Part shown: piece by piece, positions 25,834 to 37,792 of the stretch | How the letters are laid out: each line of letters starts with the position of its first letter | Numbering within the stretch: position 1 is the first letter of the stretch | Source: Gymnogyps californianus | Lineage: Eukaryota > Chordata > Aves > Accipitriformes > Cathartidae | Assembly: GCF_018139145.2 (NCBI RefSeq) | Contig: NC_059500.1 | Coordinates: 39,475,437-39,539,436, forward strand | Direction of reading: 5' to 3' | DNA: 64,000 nt | Position numbers and translations under genes: made by a program | Notes under the pieces: model-generated | The model's database searches: none | What the model was told of the DNA's origin: nothing | The model's input: only the letters and a program-made list of their open reading frames with translations

Positions 25834-26518
25834 AGATCGGAATAGATTAGAATAATTTCGGTTGGAAGGGACCTACAACTATTGTCTAGTCCAACTGCCT
25901 GACCACTTCAGGGCTGACCAAAAGTTAAAACATGTTATTAAGGGCATTGCCCACTGACACTGACAGGCTTGGGGCACCAGCCACCTCTCCAGGAAGCCAG
26001 TTCTAGTGTTTGACCACCATCTCAGGAAAGAAATACTTCCCAATGTCCAGTCTAAACCTCCCCTGACGCAGCTTTGAACCATTCCCACACGTACTGTCAC
26101 TGGATCCCAGGGAGAAGAGATCAGCACCTCCCTCTCCACTTCCCCTCCTCAGGAAGCTGTAGAGAGCAATGAGGTCGCCCCTCAGCCTCCTTCTCTCCAA
26201 ACTAGACAAGCCCAAAGTCCTCAGCCACTCCTCACAGGACATGCCTTCCAGCCCTTCCACCAGCTTTCTTGCCCTCCTCCAGATGCATTCAAGGACCTTC
26301 CCATCCTTCTTAAATTGTGGGGCCCAGAACTGCACACAGTATTCAAGGTGAGGCCTCACCATTGCTAAATACAGCAGGATAATCACCTCTTTTGACTGGC
26401 TGGTTATGCTGTGTGTGATGCACCCCAGGATGTGGTTTGCCCTCTTGGCTGCCAGGGCACACTGCTGCCTCATATTGAACCTGCAGTCAGCCAGCACCCC
26501 CAGCTCAGTTTTTTTCTG
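25834..26518 (-). mobile_element. CR1 LINE fragment with the C-terminal end of ORF2
   Basis: In reverse orientation this is the 3' end of a chicken-repeat-1 retrotransposon. The + strand begins near the typical 3' tail (GGTTGGAAGGGACCTAC) and runs back into coding sequence. On the minus strand, 26,497 to 26,003 translates to a typical CR1 polymerase C-terminus with the motifs RANHILGCI, HLEYCVQFWAP, GLSSLERRRLRGDL and ALYSFLRRGSGEGGADLFSL. The frame then stops where the family has Trp. The 5' end is truncated, as usual for CR1. A short internal deletion is apparent near 25,950 compared with the family as I know it. It lies in FANCC intron 1, antisense to the gene, and is not active. Confidence 0.93.
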
Positions 26519-29500
26519 AGGAAGTGTTGTTCTGTAGAGAAGAGGTTGAAGAAAGCCTTTTAGGCATGTGAAGTTACAGTAAAAAATGTCTAATACTGGA
26601 TTTAAGCTGGAGGAGACAGTGATAACCAGATATAAAAGTTTAACTGAGAAAGTACAATTTGTATTTGGTACAAAAATGACACTGTGTCTAGGTAATTATA
26701 ATTCATTCACATCTTTGCTTTGGCTTACGTGAAGCTATGTGAGAGCATAATATTTCCCAGAAGAGGGTAATGAAAACTTTATAGTCAACGTTTGTGTCAG
26801 ATAGCCCGTGAGATACTGAGTGATGCGTTGGCTGGCAGATTGGGTATAGGAGAAGGGGTACAAACAATAGATTACTTCTAACAAAAATTTGCCATTATTG
26901 CTAATAGGTCTAACTTTTCTGGTGTAGTGACTTGGTGAGCTCTTACGTGGATAAGCTTCTCAGTGTCTTGAATGCACCGTGTGAAATTTAGGCTCCATTG
27001 AGACTAACAAAAAATTTGCCGCTGATGTAAACAGAATCAGAATTTCATTCCTTTTCCTGTAACCTGCAAAAGAAGGTCTAATTTATGTAGTGTTTAGACT
27101 ACTGATATCGGAGGCCAATGCACAAGTAATGGGTGATGTTACTAGCCATAGTGAAGCTAAACTGGTGTTAGCAATGATTGGACTTTTTGCAAAGTAGTGT
27201 AAAAATAGGTTACTTTTATGTTACCGGATATTCTACAGAAGCAGTTCTGCCTCCCGTAGTTCAGAGGCTGAATCACACCTAATGCCTATTTCCAGAGTTG
27301 CATTTATTCTTTGCATCGTTGTCTTAGCTGCATTTTTCTTTGTGTGGCCTTTATTGCAGCTGTTGTCACAGAAGTCAGCTGAAAATGAACTGGGCTGAGT
27401 GAAAAGGCTCTGTCCAGCAAACTAAATCCAAGAATATTTTAACATCTATCTTCATTAGAGCTATCCTAAAAAATCTTTGTCCCTCAAGTGCTAGGAGAGA
27501 TTGTCGCATTACAGTGACCTGAGTGTTACCAAAATAATCTTGAAAAGTTTGCTATTTAGATTGTGCAAGACAAAATATGTAAGTTTTTGCCTTATTGAGG
27601 AAATATATTGAAAGGAAATGTGCTTCACCCCCACATTTCTAGAAGATTATGAAGGTGTGTACTTGTTTGTGCTTCCATTCACCATGCTCAGTATGTCATT
27701 TCTAGCTTCTGCTATATTTTGTCGTATATTGTTACCTTTCTGTGGCAGATCACTGTGTACTGATGAGAGGTAAGCAATTCAGATATGGAAGAACAAGCAA
27801 GGAGTTAAAGGGTGAGCAGAAGCCCCCTGTTTCGTTCAAGACTGGCTTTTGTTTTGGAAGGCTATGTTGATCTGCTTAACATCAGTGTGCACTGGTCAGA
27901 TCTGGGATTTGCTTTATTGCCTTGAAACTAATTTCCATTTTGTACATGCATCTGATTCCCTGCCTAGTGGTATGAACAGCTTTATGTGGGCCTTGCTGGA
28001 TTTTGATCTGGCTAGTCCTGACATTGAAATTCTTTTAAATTAGGACGTCGTATGGTTTGGTACTTTGCTGAATTGCGTAGAGCCTTCTGCCAGAAACATG
28101 AAGCTACTTTACCTCATTGTCTTTTTTCCCGTCTTAAATTTAACTTAAAAAAAACCAAACAACTTGTGGTGTTGGAGTCCTAATAACTTGGTGTGTTTCT
28201 TGCAGGAGTTGCTTCCAGTGGCTTGTGATCAGACTTTGTATTCAATTTGTGCCTAAAAACATAGTAATCCATTCTGTGGGCTGGTAATTACATCTTTTGT
28301 ATATGGAAGTGATAATTAATTGCCTTGTTGTGCTGTTAAGATTCATTATGGAAAGGTAACAAATAACATCTGTAATATTCAGCGATATCACTCCTAAATG
28401 TCTTTCACATCTTTCACTGTTCCCTTGGGCAAAAGATAAGAGTTGGATGGATGGGCTGAGATATTATTTCTGCTTTTACCATTAAGGAAGGTTTTATTCT
28501 TAGCCTTTTGAAATGAGGTAAATCAGAACGAAGATCTGCTGCTGCAAGACGAGCCTGCCACTAGAACCAGAAAGTTTTAAAATTAATTTTTGTGTGAAGT
28601 GGTTACTGTTACCAGGGAAGGCTAATAAATAATATTGTTTTTGTTGTGAAGCTTATAGCCTGGTGAATGGGAAGGAGAAGGCTTTATTGTGATCATATAG
28701 CCCTTTTGAAGGGAGAGGGAGATATAATGTTTTCAGAGCGTTCTAGAAAGGGAGATCGTGTATGCATCTCAGCGATCCATGCTTCTGCAGGGCATCGAGT
28801 CTTCTCCAGACCTGCAGGGCAACAGAACGCAACTGGAAACATCATTTTGCTGTTTGCAATATTACTCAGATTAAACCTGTGCAAGAGGTTTAAAACATAT
28901 GCTGTCCACGGAAGTAGCTCTGTTAGTGGCCACAGTCCCTTAAAGATGAAAATGGGGGTCTTTTTCCAGTGAGACCTGATAATGTAATTCAGAAGGCAGA
29001 TCTGACAACTGTTAAAATACTAATTATCAGAGTAAATAGAAGAAACAAATACAGAGGAGCAAAATAGAGGAGTTAATTACTTTCTCTAGGAGAATTGTTA
29101 GTCTAAACGTTGAATGATAATGCCAACCATCTACTTGACAGCTATTTAGTTTACCAGATTTTGCATGCTGCTTAGCCAATGTTGGTTCCTTTTGGCAAAA
29201 CTCTGTTCTTCGGTTTTATTTCCAGAGGAAGATATATTTGCATGCAATTTGTTTTCATTTGGAAAGACTGCGTATAGACAGGCAGTTTTCTATAATAGTG
29301 GTTTGTTCTTGCTGTAAAATGTCTGTGGATGTAGGCACAAAGAGGACTAGGCAAACTTGCTCTTATCTGAAAAGTTATTAAATAACGAATCAACACTAAT
29401 CAACACTGGATGTAAGCACACTGTCCAGAATGAAGATGGAAATTGTTCTCTAGATTATTCTTGACTGCTGGACTGCCAGTGAGTATAGATCAGACTTAAT

Positions 29501-32500
29501 ACTAACCTATAAACCAGCATGTGAACCTAATTTCTCAACAAGGGACACTGTGAAAAATAAGACAGGAATAAATTATATATATTTTAAACTTTCACATAGT
29601 CTTTACTACTCTTGGGCCTTTCTGAAGTTTCTAAAAAATTATTCACTTTTTTTCCTAATAAACTTTTTCTGAACTTATTTTTGGGGGGCTAGTAATAGGT
29701 TTTCTTTAAAGTAGGAAATAAATCATGTTTGATCTTACTGCCTTACTAAGTATGTATTACATTTTCTTTTTGTTCTTGGCGAGTAAAAGGAGAGTTGTCG
29801 AGGTGGGATGAAAAATATACTTGTGGGAACAAGGTGAAAGAACCTAATAGACATTTTATGTAGAGAAATAATAAATGAGAAAATAGTATCTATGTTCTGG
29901 ATAACTGCTGCTTTTTTTTCTTTTGGCATAACTTCAAAATATCATCCATTAGATAGTAAATTTGTGACATGATTATCATCATCTTTGAAACATGGAAACA
30001 ATTAATAATCTCCTGCTCTATTAGTGTATCAACCATGCTGTATCATGATCGAGTTAAGGGTGATTAACTAAGGAGTCAAAATCGTGGTATCTTTTGATTA
30101 TATAATATACTGAATTGCTTACCTAATATCTAGTGTCCTAATTCCTAGTATTAGTCTCCTAATATCTATTAGGGTAATAACCATGCACAAAAGGACTGTG
30201 CTACTGCTTTTGTAAGTGTTAGCAACCCTAAAAATAATTTGGAATGTATGTTTATGTGTTCTGTAGTTCAATGGTGACCTGTTCTGCTTGGGGCCTTTGG
30301 ACCCTGATGTCATGTAAATATTTTAGCTGTTTTCTTGTTTTGTTTTTTCCTCACAAGCTGAGGTTGCTGATGGGCAAGATTTGAGAGAGGAGATGGAGTA
30401 ATGGAAAGTGAAGTGTTCATTTGAAGTGTGGAGCTACTTATCACTGGTTCAAGGAAAAGTACACAAATGAGAGCTTTATACCTTGAATGCAAGTTTTTGT
30501 CACATTTATTTGGAATGCTGTGACATAAGGCAATATTGTACCTTAACAGTATCTCAAAGATCCTTCTACTTGAAAGGCTTTTATTTATTTAAAAATAACA
30601 GCTGAATTTACAAGATTTAAGACAAACTAAGTAATAAAAGTTTAGTAGTAATTTTTGGCAATCTATTAAAGCCCTATTTGGGGACATTGAAGGCTATGAA
30701 AGTTTGTTACTGAAGTTTCTATGATTGACAGAAATTCTTTCTGAGGAGCTGTAATGTTTTAGCAACCACATGTTCCCTTCTTACTGGATCTGAGTCCTGA
30801 GTTTCAGAATTTGTAATAGTGAGGAAGTTACTTTGCTTTCACTTAATTTTTCTCTTTTTATGGTTTTACTTAAAAAGTTTTTATTTCTACAGTTGTAGAG
30901 AAAAAAAATAATCTTCATTCTTTTACTACCTTACATGCTGAATGCACAAATATTTCATTTTCAGACTATAGATAAGGAGATAGTTGTGAGAAGTTTTCTG
31001 AAAACTTTGTTGGTGTCTCTTCTACCCTTGCAAATAGTTCACTGTCTATCACAGAGGAATAGTATTCAGGTATGTCTTAACCTGGAAGACTCTGACAGCG
31101 CGGTATTTGTATGTTTGTGTTCAGGAGGATGTAGGCAGTAACTCTGTTGTTAAGTGGAGTGCCCTGGTATATTGCAGGGCTTTGCCTCAAGATCTGGTAA
31201 CAAAAGTTACTGACTAAAGTGTTACATTTCAGACACTAATCCAGATAGCTCACTTGACAGAATAAAGCTAATCCATTCCTTGTTAGAAATGGTGCCTTCA
31301 GCTTCTCAAAGATATAACAAGTACCCTCATGCCTGAGCTCCACAGGGTTCCCTGTGTTTGAAAGTACAAGACCAGGAGGGTTTGACTGGGGGTTCTGAGA
31401 GAGGAGGGCTAAAGACTGTTTCTTCCCCTTCTTTCTAGAAGTAAAAGATATTTTAAGGTGATTCACAGCTGAATTTCTCATATTGTGGAATAAATAGTCG
31501 TAAATAAGAAGCAGTTTTTGATTTTTGGCAGCTGAAGTAAAAGGAGTCCCAACTGCCTGAAGAGAGTGGAAATGAACCTGAAAGAGACTTTAGGAATATA
31601 CTTGACAGGATGACAAGTCAAATTATTAATCAAGTCTTTATTATCTGTAATTTGTGTAGGTCTTTTAATATGATCTGTATGTTACTGAGATCTGAATGTT
31701 TAAATTACATTTAATTAACTAACAGTTTTATATTTCTCTTGTTAATAAACTATATATCCTGTGACAGTTTTTGAGATTAAATCTGTGTGTCTGGTTTGGT
31801 ATGTTATGTTTTCTTTTTAATTGTGTTATTTATACATTCAGTAATTTTACTGTATAGTTTCCAGTAATGTTGAAATGAAGACCAGAGTAAGTTATATTAA
31901 TAAAATTGCTCTTTTCAGGACTAGATGTTAAAATAAACAATCAATAAAATAACTATTTCATTGGAGGCTTCTAAAGAAAGTACACACATAAGTACAGCTT
32001 AAAAATCATGCTATTGCAAATAGCTTGGGATAATTCTTTCTTCTGGTTTTCTTTTAGGGTGGCATAAGCAGTGTTGTGATGCAGCAAAATATTAGTGCAT
32101 ATTAAATAGTCATGTTCTTGATCAAGGATAAATTGAAGCACATACTAAATGCTAAACAAGGGCCAATGGCCTATATGAACAATGCCGCAATTCTTGGAAA
32201 TGTCACTTTAATATACTCTTCTGTAGATCTCAGGATAAGTTTTCTAAGAATGTGAATTGATTGTATCCCAAAACAGATAATAGCAATATTTTTAGCACTT
32301 AAAGAACTTTTGTGATGATAATTTTTGAAAATCTACATTGAGTTCCTAATAGTTGCTGTAAAGGATTCTGCTATCATTGAATTGGCAAGAGTAGTTCTTG
32401 TATAAAGCTTTACAGAAGTGCTCACAACCTTGCCTCCTCCCCAAAAAGAGAGTGCAAACAAAGATTGTTATTCATATCACTCTTAATGGTTTATTTCCCA

Positions 32501-33262
32501 TTTTTTTTCAGTGTATATACCACAGTTTATTACAGATAAGCACTGCGGATTACCTGTTCTCTTAGTCATACAGATCACTTGCTCCTTATTTCTGATATTA
32601 TAGTATTTTTAGCAGTTTCAGAAAATTAATTGCACAGAAAAATACATTTATTTGTCCCTTAATCCACTTTAGAAATAGGACAGAAAACTGACTCCTCCAT
32701 TCTTGCGCATAAACTTGTCCATGAATGAGCATTAGACTGCAGCTAAAAGTTCTGAACTCTGTTTTAGAAACAGAATTCTGTTTCATCAGAAAATGGTGTA
32801 AAAGGAACAAGTTCAGGATTGGTCCTTCTGAAGATAGGCTCTCAACTCTGGAATGTATAGTTGGGTTTTTTTGGTGCAAATCCTTTGCTTATGCTTTCAT
32901 ACAACAAGACAACTGTGGAAAATATACTGCATTTCAGGTGAGGATTTTGAATAGCACTGAACACAGAACTACTTTGTTTTCTTGGTGAAGGAAAGACAGG
33001 TTTATTTATGGGACTAGTACAAGTCTGTTGGTGGGACAGTACTTTGCTCATATCCAAGATACTCAGGACAGGTATCTTAAGGCAATTAACTATCAGAAAC
33101 TGTAAAAAATGCATACTTGCAGTAAGCAGCATATAGAATAGATATACTTTTAAGATTTCCTTTCTCTTATGATTTGTGCTGACGTTCTCCTTTTTGACTT
33201 TTTTTTGGTTGTAGTTAAAAAATAATGTACATCTTAGTCTTTGACAGTTTTTTCTATGAGGC

Positions 33263-33863
33263 TGTCGTGGTTTAACCCCAGCCAGCAGCCAAGCACCACG
33301 CAGCCGCTCCCTCACTCCCGCCCCCTGCTCCCAGTGGGATGGGGAGGAGAATTGGGAAAGAAGGTAGAACTTGTGGGCTGAGACAAGAACGGCTTAATAG
33401 CTACAGTAAAATATAATATTAACAATAATGAAATATAATAATAACAACAATAGTAATGAAAAAGAATATAACAAAAAAAGAAGAGGGGAAAAAAAAGGGA
33501 AAAAACCCCCAGTGATGCACAATGCAATTGCTCACCACCCGCTGACCGATGCCAGAGCTGCGACCCGCCCCTCCCGGCCAACTCCCCCCCATTTATATAC
33601 TGGGCATGATGTTCCATGGTATGGAATACCCCTTTGGCTAGTTCGGGTCAGCTGCCCCGGCTATGCTCCCTCCCAGCTTCTTGCACACCTGCTTGCTGGC
33701 AGAGCATGGGAAATTGAAAAGTCCTTAACTTAGGATAAGCACTACTTAGCAACAACTGAAACATCAGAGTGTTATCAACATTATTCTCACACTAAATCCA
33801 AAACACAGCACTGTACCAGCTACTAAGAAGAGAGTTAACTCTGTCCCAGCCGAAACCAGGACA
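33263..33863 (-). mobile_element. Solo LTR 1, avian ERVL-type (601 bp)
   Basis: On the minus strand the element begins TGTCCTGGTTTCGGCTGG and ends GGTTAAACCACGACA, so it has TG...CA termini. The flanking 5-base sequences are GAGGC (33,258-33,262) and GAGAC (33,864-33,868), a 4-of-5 match to a target-site duplication as expected for ERVL. No retroviral internal region, primer-binding site or second LTR is present, so it is a solo LTR left by recombination. A TATA box reads TATATAA at 33,599-33,593 on the minus strand. The expected ATTAAA polyadenylation signal is ATTAAG here. The family is one I know as widespread in Neoaves. It lies in FANCC intron 1, antisense to the gene. Confidence 0.9.
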
Positions 33864-34700
33864 GAGACAATGGCTCTGGACCAGCTAAGGAGTTGCTAAG
33901 GAGTCTCTCTGGACCAGCAATCCAGTTTATTTAGCTGTAATTAAGAAGGGAGATAAAACACCTTTCTTACTGTGGAGCTGGGATTTCAGACTTCTGGAGA
34001 AAGACCATCCTCACCTTGTGATGGCTGTGCCATTCTGCATACTGGAATAGTAGTTACAGGTACCTGCTGTAGGAGATAAGCCTGCTTGATTTGCTTTCCT
34101 TGGATTCTCTGTTAATACATAGTCAACTCTTGTGACTGGCCCCAAAACGCTGAAGTGTTTATGGTTTCTTCCTCCCCCGCCCCCCCCCCTTCCCTTTTTT
34201 CCCCTTTTTCTTAAAGTTTTAGGAGGCATTTTGTTAGGGGACTTATTTTTCAGTTATTTGGGAGGATTAATCTTACTTGGGAACATCAAACAGGCTCATT
34301 AATTTACTCAAATGTGTAAATTCAGCTCCTGGTTTTAATTTGTTCTTAAAGTCTTTATTATGTCCCTGTGATGATACAAGTGTTTGGTGGGTAATTGCTG
34401 CTGGGTATTTGACCTATGTCACTTCAGCGAGCTGTGGTGATGAAGTCTTGTAGCCTGTTTTTGATACTCATAGAAGATCGGTAAGATCTTGGCACTGCAC
34501 AGGTCTGTTAAGAGTTCTGCTGACAGTTGCAGGTAGAAACGGGAGTGTAATAACACAAAAGCATTGGCTTTGCTTATATTACTTTGAACATGTTTAGGGC
34601 AAATATGCATTGAACTCTGGCAAGCCAGCAGCTTGACCTTACTTTTTTTTTTTGCTGGACAGGATCCAAAGTCAAATAATAGTTGTGATTCACTATGGGG

Positions 34701-34716
34701 TATTTATTTATTTATT
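34701..34716. repeat. (TTTA)n short repeat
   Basis: Four TATT/TTTA units in FANCC intron 1. Confidence 0.75.
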
Positions 34717-35689
34717 ACTTGTAGAAATTAAACAAGTTTATTAATGATCTTCAGATTTTTATCTGGCTCAGATTAGCATGCTATATAAGTGATGTGATTG
34801 TAAGGGTTAGCTGTATGAAGCAAGCTTGATTTGCAGGGCTGCTGCTCAGGTTCAGGTTTTTTTTTTTGGTCTGAGGCTTACAAAGATAAATATTCACTGA
34901 TTTCTGTTGCATCTATGAATGTCTGAATTTGTCTCCAAGTGGGCGACAGTTCATTTCTGAAAACTGCCACCACATTTGTGTTAATTGACAGTTGTCTTTA
35001 CAGTCTTCACAGAAAGAACAATCATTGAATGGCTGCAAGAGCTCCTTTGCTCTTTCAGCCTATGAGGTGTTTCTTTCAGAGAGATTTAAAGGTGGTTGTA
35101 GTGCCTGCTGTGCTATTCTCTGTCCTTCTGCTAACGAAAAATACAATAGCAAAGCAGAAAAAAATGTGGTTTGGGGTTTTTTTGTGTCCTTTACTGTGGC
35201 AATTTGGTTAGATTTTAACATTCTGGTTTGGCTATAATGCTCATCTCTCAAAGACCCAGTTTTTACAGCGAAGTATGCCATTGGATATAGATTATATATG
35301 GTACAGCTTTTGTTCAGAATGAAGTTATATGTAAAGCTGCATGTGGTCATATTTTTTCCCTCTTCTTTGTATAGTAAGACAAAGAAAAACAGAGGTGAAA
35401 TATTAAATTCATTAGTTTCCTTTAAGGAGAATACTCTTTTTGCACTGAAAACTAATGATGAATTACAAATTTAGAAATTATAACAAGGAAAGGCCCCCTA
35501 ACCCCTTTTGTTTTGATTGAGCCTTATTTTAATACTTTCATTTATCTTGAAACAGGCATTTTCAGTTTTTCATCATGCAAAGCATTCTAAATAAATGCAC
35601 ACTCACATTGTTCTAATATTCTTTGAGTGAAATATTGGCGGCAACAAATTCAGATAATAAAAGCCTGAGACACAGCTGGGTGGTACATT

Positions 35690-35800
35690 CTAAGGTAATT
35701 TACTGATTACTGTGCCTCCTTTGCTACATTGTCACAATGGGGTTATTATTTTACCCTCTTACAAAGAAAATTGGCACTCTTATGAGATGTAAACAGAGAC
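35690..35800 (+). mobile_element. MIR-type SINE remnant just upstream of FANCC exon 2
   Basis: TGTGCCTCCTTTGCTACATT, then CACAATGGGGTTATTATTTT and ATGAGATGTAAACAG parallel the MIR 3' half (TGTGCCTCAGTTTCC ... AATGGGGATAATAAT ... TGTAAAG). It ends about 125 bases before the exon 2 acceptor. The match is weaker than the other copies. Confidence 0.45.
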
Positions 35801-35935
35801 ACCCCCCACCCCCCCTTCACATGTGAACACAAAAAAAGTTAGCAGAAATCCTTCTTCCCATTTTCATTCTTGGTTTGAAGCCAGTGTTTAGTGCTGCCTG
35901 ATGTGGAATTATAATCTTTTGTACAGGATTCTGGA

Positions 35936-36100
35936 ATGGCCCAGGACACTACAGTGCACAAACTGAACTTTGAATATTGGTTGGATAAAGCTATTGAATG
36001 GGGTCAAGCCACCACATTGGAATCCCAGAAGGATGTATGCCTTCACTTGCCCCAGCTCCAGGAGTTTCTACATCAGATTTATGAATCTTTAAAACATATG
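35936..36100 (+). CDS. FANCC: FANCC first coding exon (residues 1-55)
   Basis: The exon itself probably begins at 35,927, after an acceptor ending in TTTTGTACAG, leaving 9 bases of 5' UTR before the ATG. The start context is strong, with G at -3 and G at +4. The exon ends at 36,100 before a perfect GTAAGT donor, after codon 55 in phase 0. The product begins MAQD, as human FANCC does. It shares the blocks W-x-QA-x-TLE, D-x-CLH, Q-x-QEFL and YE-x-LK with the human protein as I recall it, and about half of the 55 residues are identical by eye. The 165 coding bases equal human exon 2 (c.1-165). Codon 55 is Met, as in human, where it can act as a re-initiation site. An alternative identity is very unlikely given the two matching downstream exons. 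Confidence 0.96.
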
Positions 36101-37707
36101 GTAAGTGACTTTAAAAGGAAGAGCGACCTGTTTTGAAGACACCCTTGGAAACAGTCTGCACCATGTTTTGACAAAACCAGAAGCTAACAGTAGCAAAGAG
36201 GTTTGTGTTATTGACCTAATGTATTGCTGGATCAGAGAGGCAAATTGGGGAAACAGTCACAGGTAATGCAAACAGGAGTGTGCTTCCTGTTTCCCTGATT
36301 TATTGTGAAAGGAGCTTTTTCTTCTTGATTGGTTGTTGTCACGTGAGATTTCCCAGCCAATGCTCTAGCCTCTTCAAAAAACTCTTTAAAATAAACAAGA
36401 ATTTGATTCTAGTTGTCAGGTCATAAATTGGATTATTTAAAGGCCTTAACATACAAAACTGTAACTGATCCTTTAAATCTTAGAGAGTCTGTTGACACGT
36501 TAACCCCAGTGTTGTGGCACACGTAGTGAATTCTAGCAGCATAGTCAGATCGTTGGCATATGCTGCTGGCTGTTCTGTTTAGTGATTTAATTATTGTCTG
36601 CACTCACTAGAGTGCTTTTTTTAAAAGTAAATTTAGTTGTTTATATGTTGTGTATATATTTTTCTGAGCATGGCTTTTTCAGTATATGTATTCAGTATAA
36701 TTAGCTTTAGAAATACTGCATTATGGCATAAGGCTGACTTCTTATGGAAGTACTTCTTTTTAAATATTCTTCTTATCTGAAGACTGCGGAGTTGTTATTT
36801 TTTTCTGAACTGAATTTAACTTTTAAATAAAAGATTTTTGGGGAGTGGTGTTTCTTCCTGTATTTATATATGTCTTTTTCTTATGAGGGAAAAAAAAATA
36901 ATCTATTTTTAATGTTGCTGCTTCAAGTAATCTGAGGCTTGGCCTGAAATGGACCTTGTGAATATGGCCCCAGAAAGTCTAGGGCTAGCCCCAAACGTGA
37001 GACAAATGTAAGGAATTTATTGCAGCAGCAGGAGATGGTTATCGTTTCTGCTACTTGCATGTTATCTCAGCACAGCACCATTTTTAAAAGCCTTTATTTA
37101 TTCGATAGTAAAGCTACAAAAATGGAAAAATAAGACTGATTACACAGGATTGTATGTAAACTATATTGTCTACTACTTTTATAGTGAAGCTGCTTTCTAT
37201 TTGGTTAAAAGTTAAATTGCAGTTTGTTACTGGCTAGTCATTACATGAGTTCATTTAAAGAAAGCAAGCAAAAAAAAGTAACAGAAAGATACTTAGTTTT
37301 ATGCCATAGTAGGTATTAATTTCTTCAGAAACTCTGTGAGACAGTATATTAAAGCAATGAGGAACAACAAAAATATAGTTTAATTGTGTTTTTATTATCA
37401 TGAAATCTTGGTTACCAATACTGTTTTCTTATTACTGGGGCAAATGAACAAATTTTGTACCATAATTAAGTATTAGGTGAGGAAATTACTTACTTAAGCT
37501 TTAACTTACTTGAATTATGACATTATAGCCAATTTCAGGAAGTTCTGCTTTTATTACATACCTGCAGGTGTTTTGCTTCCAGAGCATTTCACAGCAAAAC
37601 CATTGGGATTGTAATTTGCAACAATCTGTGTCATTAACAGTTCTCCTAACCTACTTTTGATGTGCAGTATATTTATTATCTTTCTGTTTGTTTTTATGTT
37701 TTAACAG
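36101..37707 (+). other. FANCC: FANCC intron 2
   Basis: 1,607 bases, GTAAGT to CAG. AT-rich, with no repeat or other feature seen. Confidence 0.93.
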
Positions 37708-37792
37708 GATTCAATTGTAGCAATCCAGCAGTTCCCTTTAATTGGGCAGCTTCTAGGAAGGCTTTGTTGGAATCCTTTTGTTATAGGATATG
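37708..37792 (+). CDS. FANCC: FANCC second coding exon (residues 56-84 start)
   Basis: An 85-base exon with a pyrimidine-rich acceptor ending TTTTAACAG and a GTAAG donor. It is phase 0 at its start and leaves one base (G) of a split codon at its end. The translation starts DS and contains the conserved blocks FP-x-IGQLL and CWNPF, ending in Tyr before the split Asp codon. Human exon 3 (c.166-250) has the same length and phase as I recall it. It lies 1.6 kb downstream of the first coding exon. It encodes part of the N-terminal helical region. No catalytic residues are expected because FANCC is a scaffold protein. Confidence 0.96.

Larger units (their letters stand above)
19311..35926 (+). other. 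FANCC: FANCC intron 1 (if donor 19,311 is used)
   Basis: About 16.6 kb with no recognised coding sequence. It contains the distal CpG island, the T10/C19 tract, the CTCF-like cluster, two MIR remnants plus one next to exon 2, the T27 tract, a CR1 fragment and solo LTR 1. Its end is set by the exon 2 acceptor at 35,926. Confidence 0.6.

Noticed and set aside
26169..26351. 60-codon + strand open frame
   Set aside because: Shadow of the CR1 ORF2 remnant on the opposite strand.
32842..33315. 157-codon minus-strand open frame
   Set aside because: It runs across the edge of solo LTR 1 into unrelated intron sequence, so it is a chance fusion.
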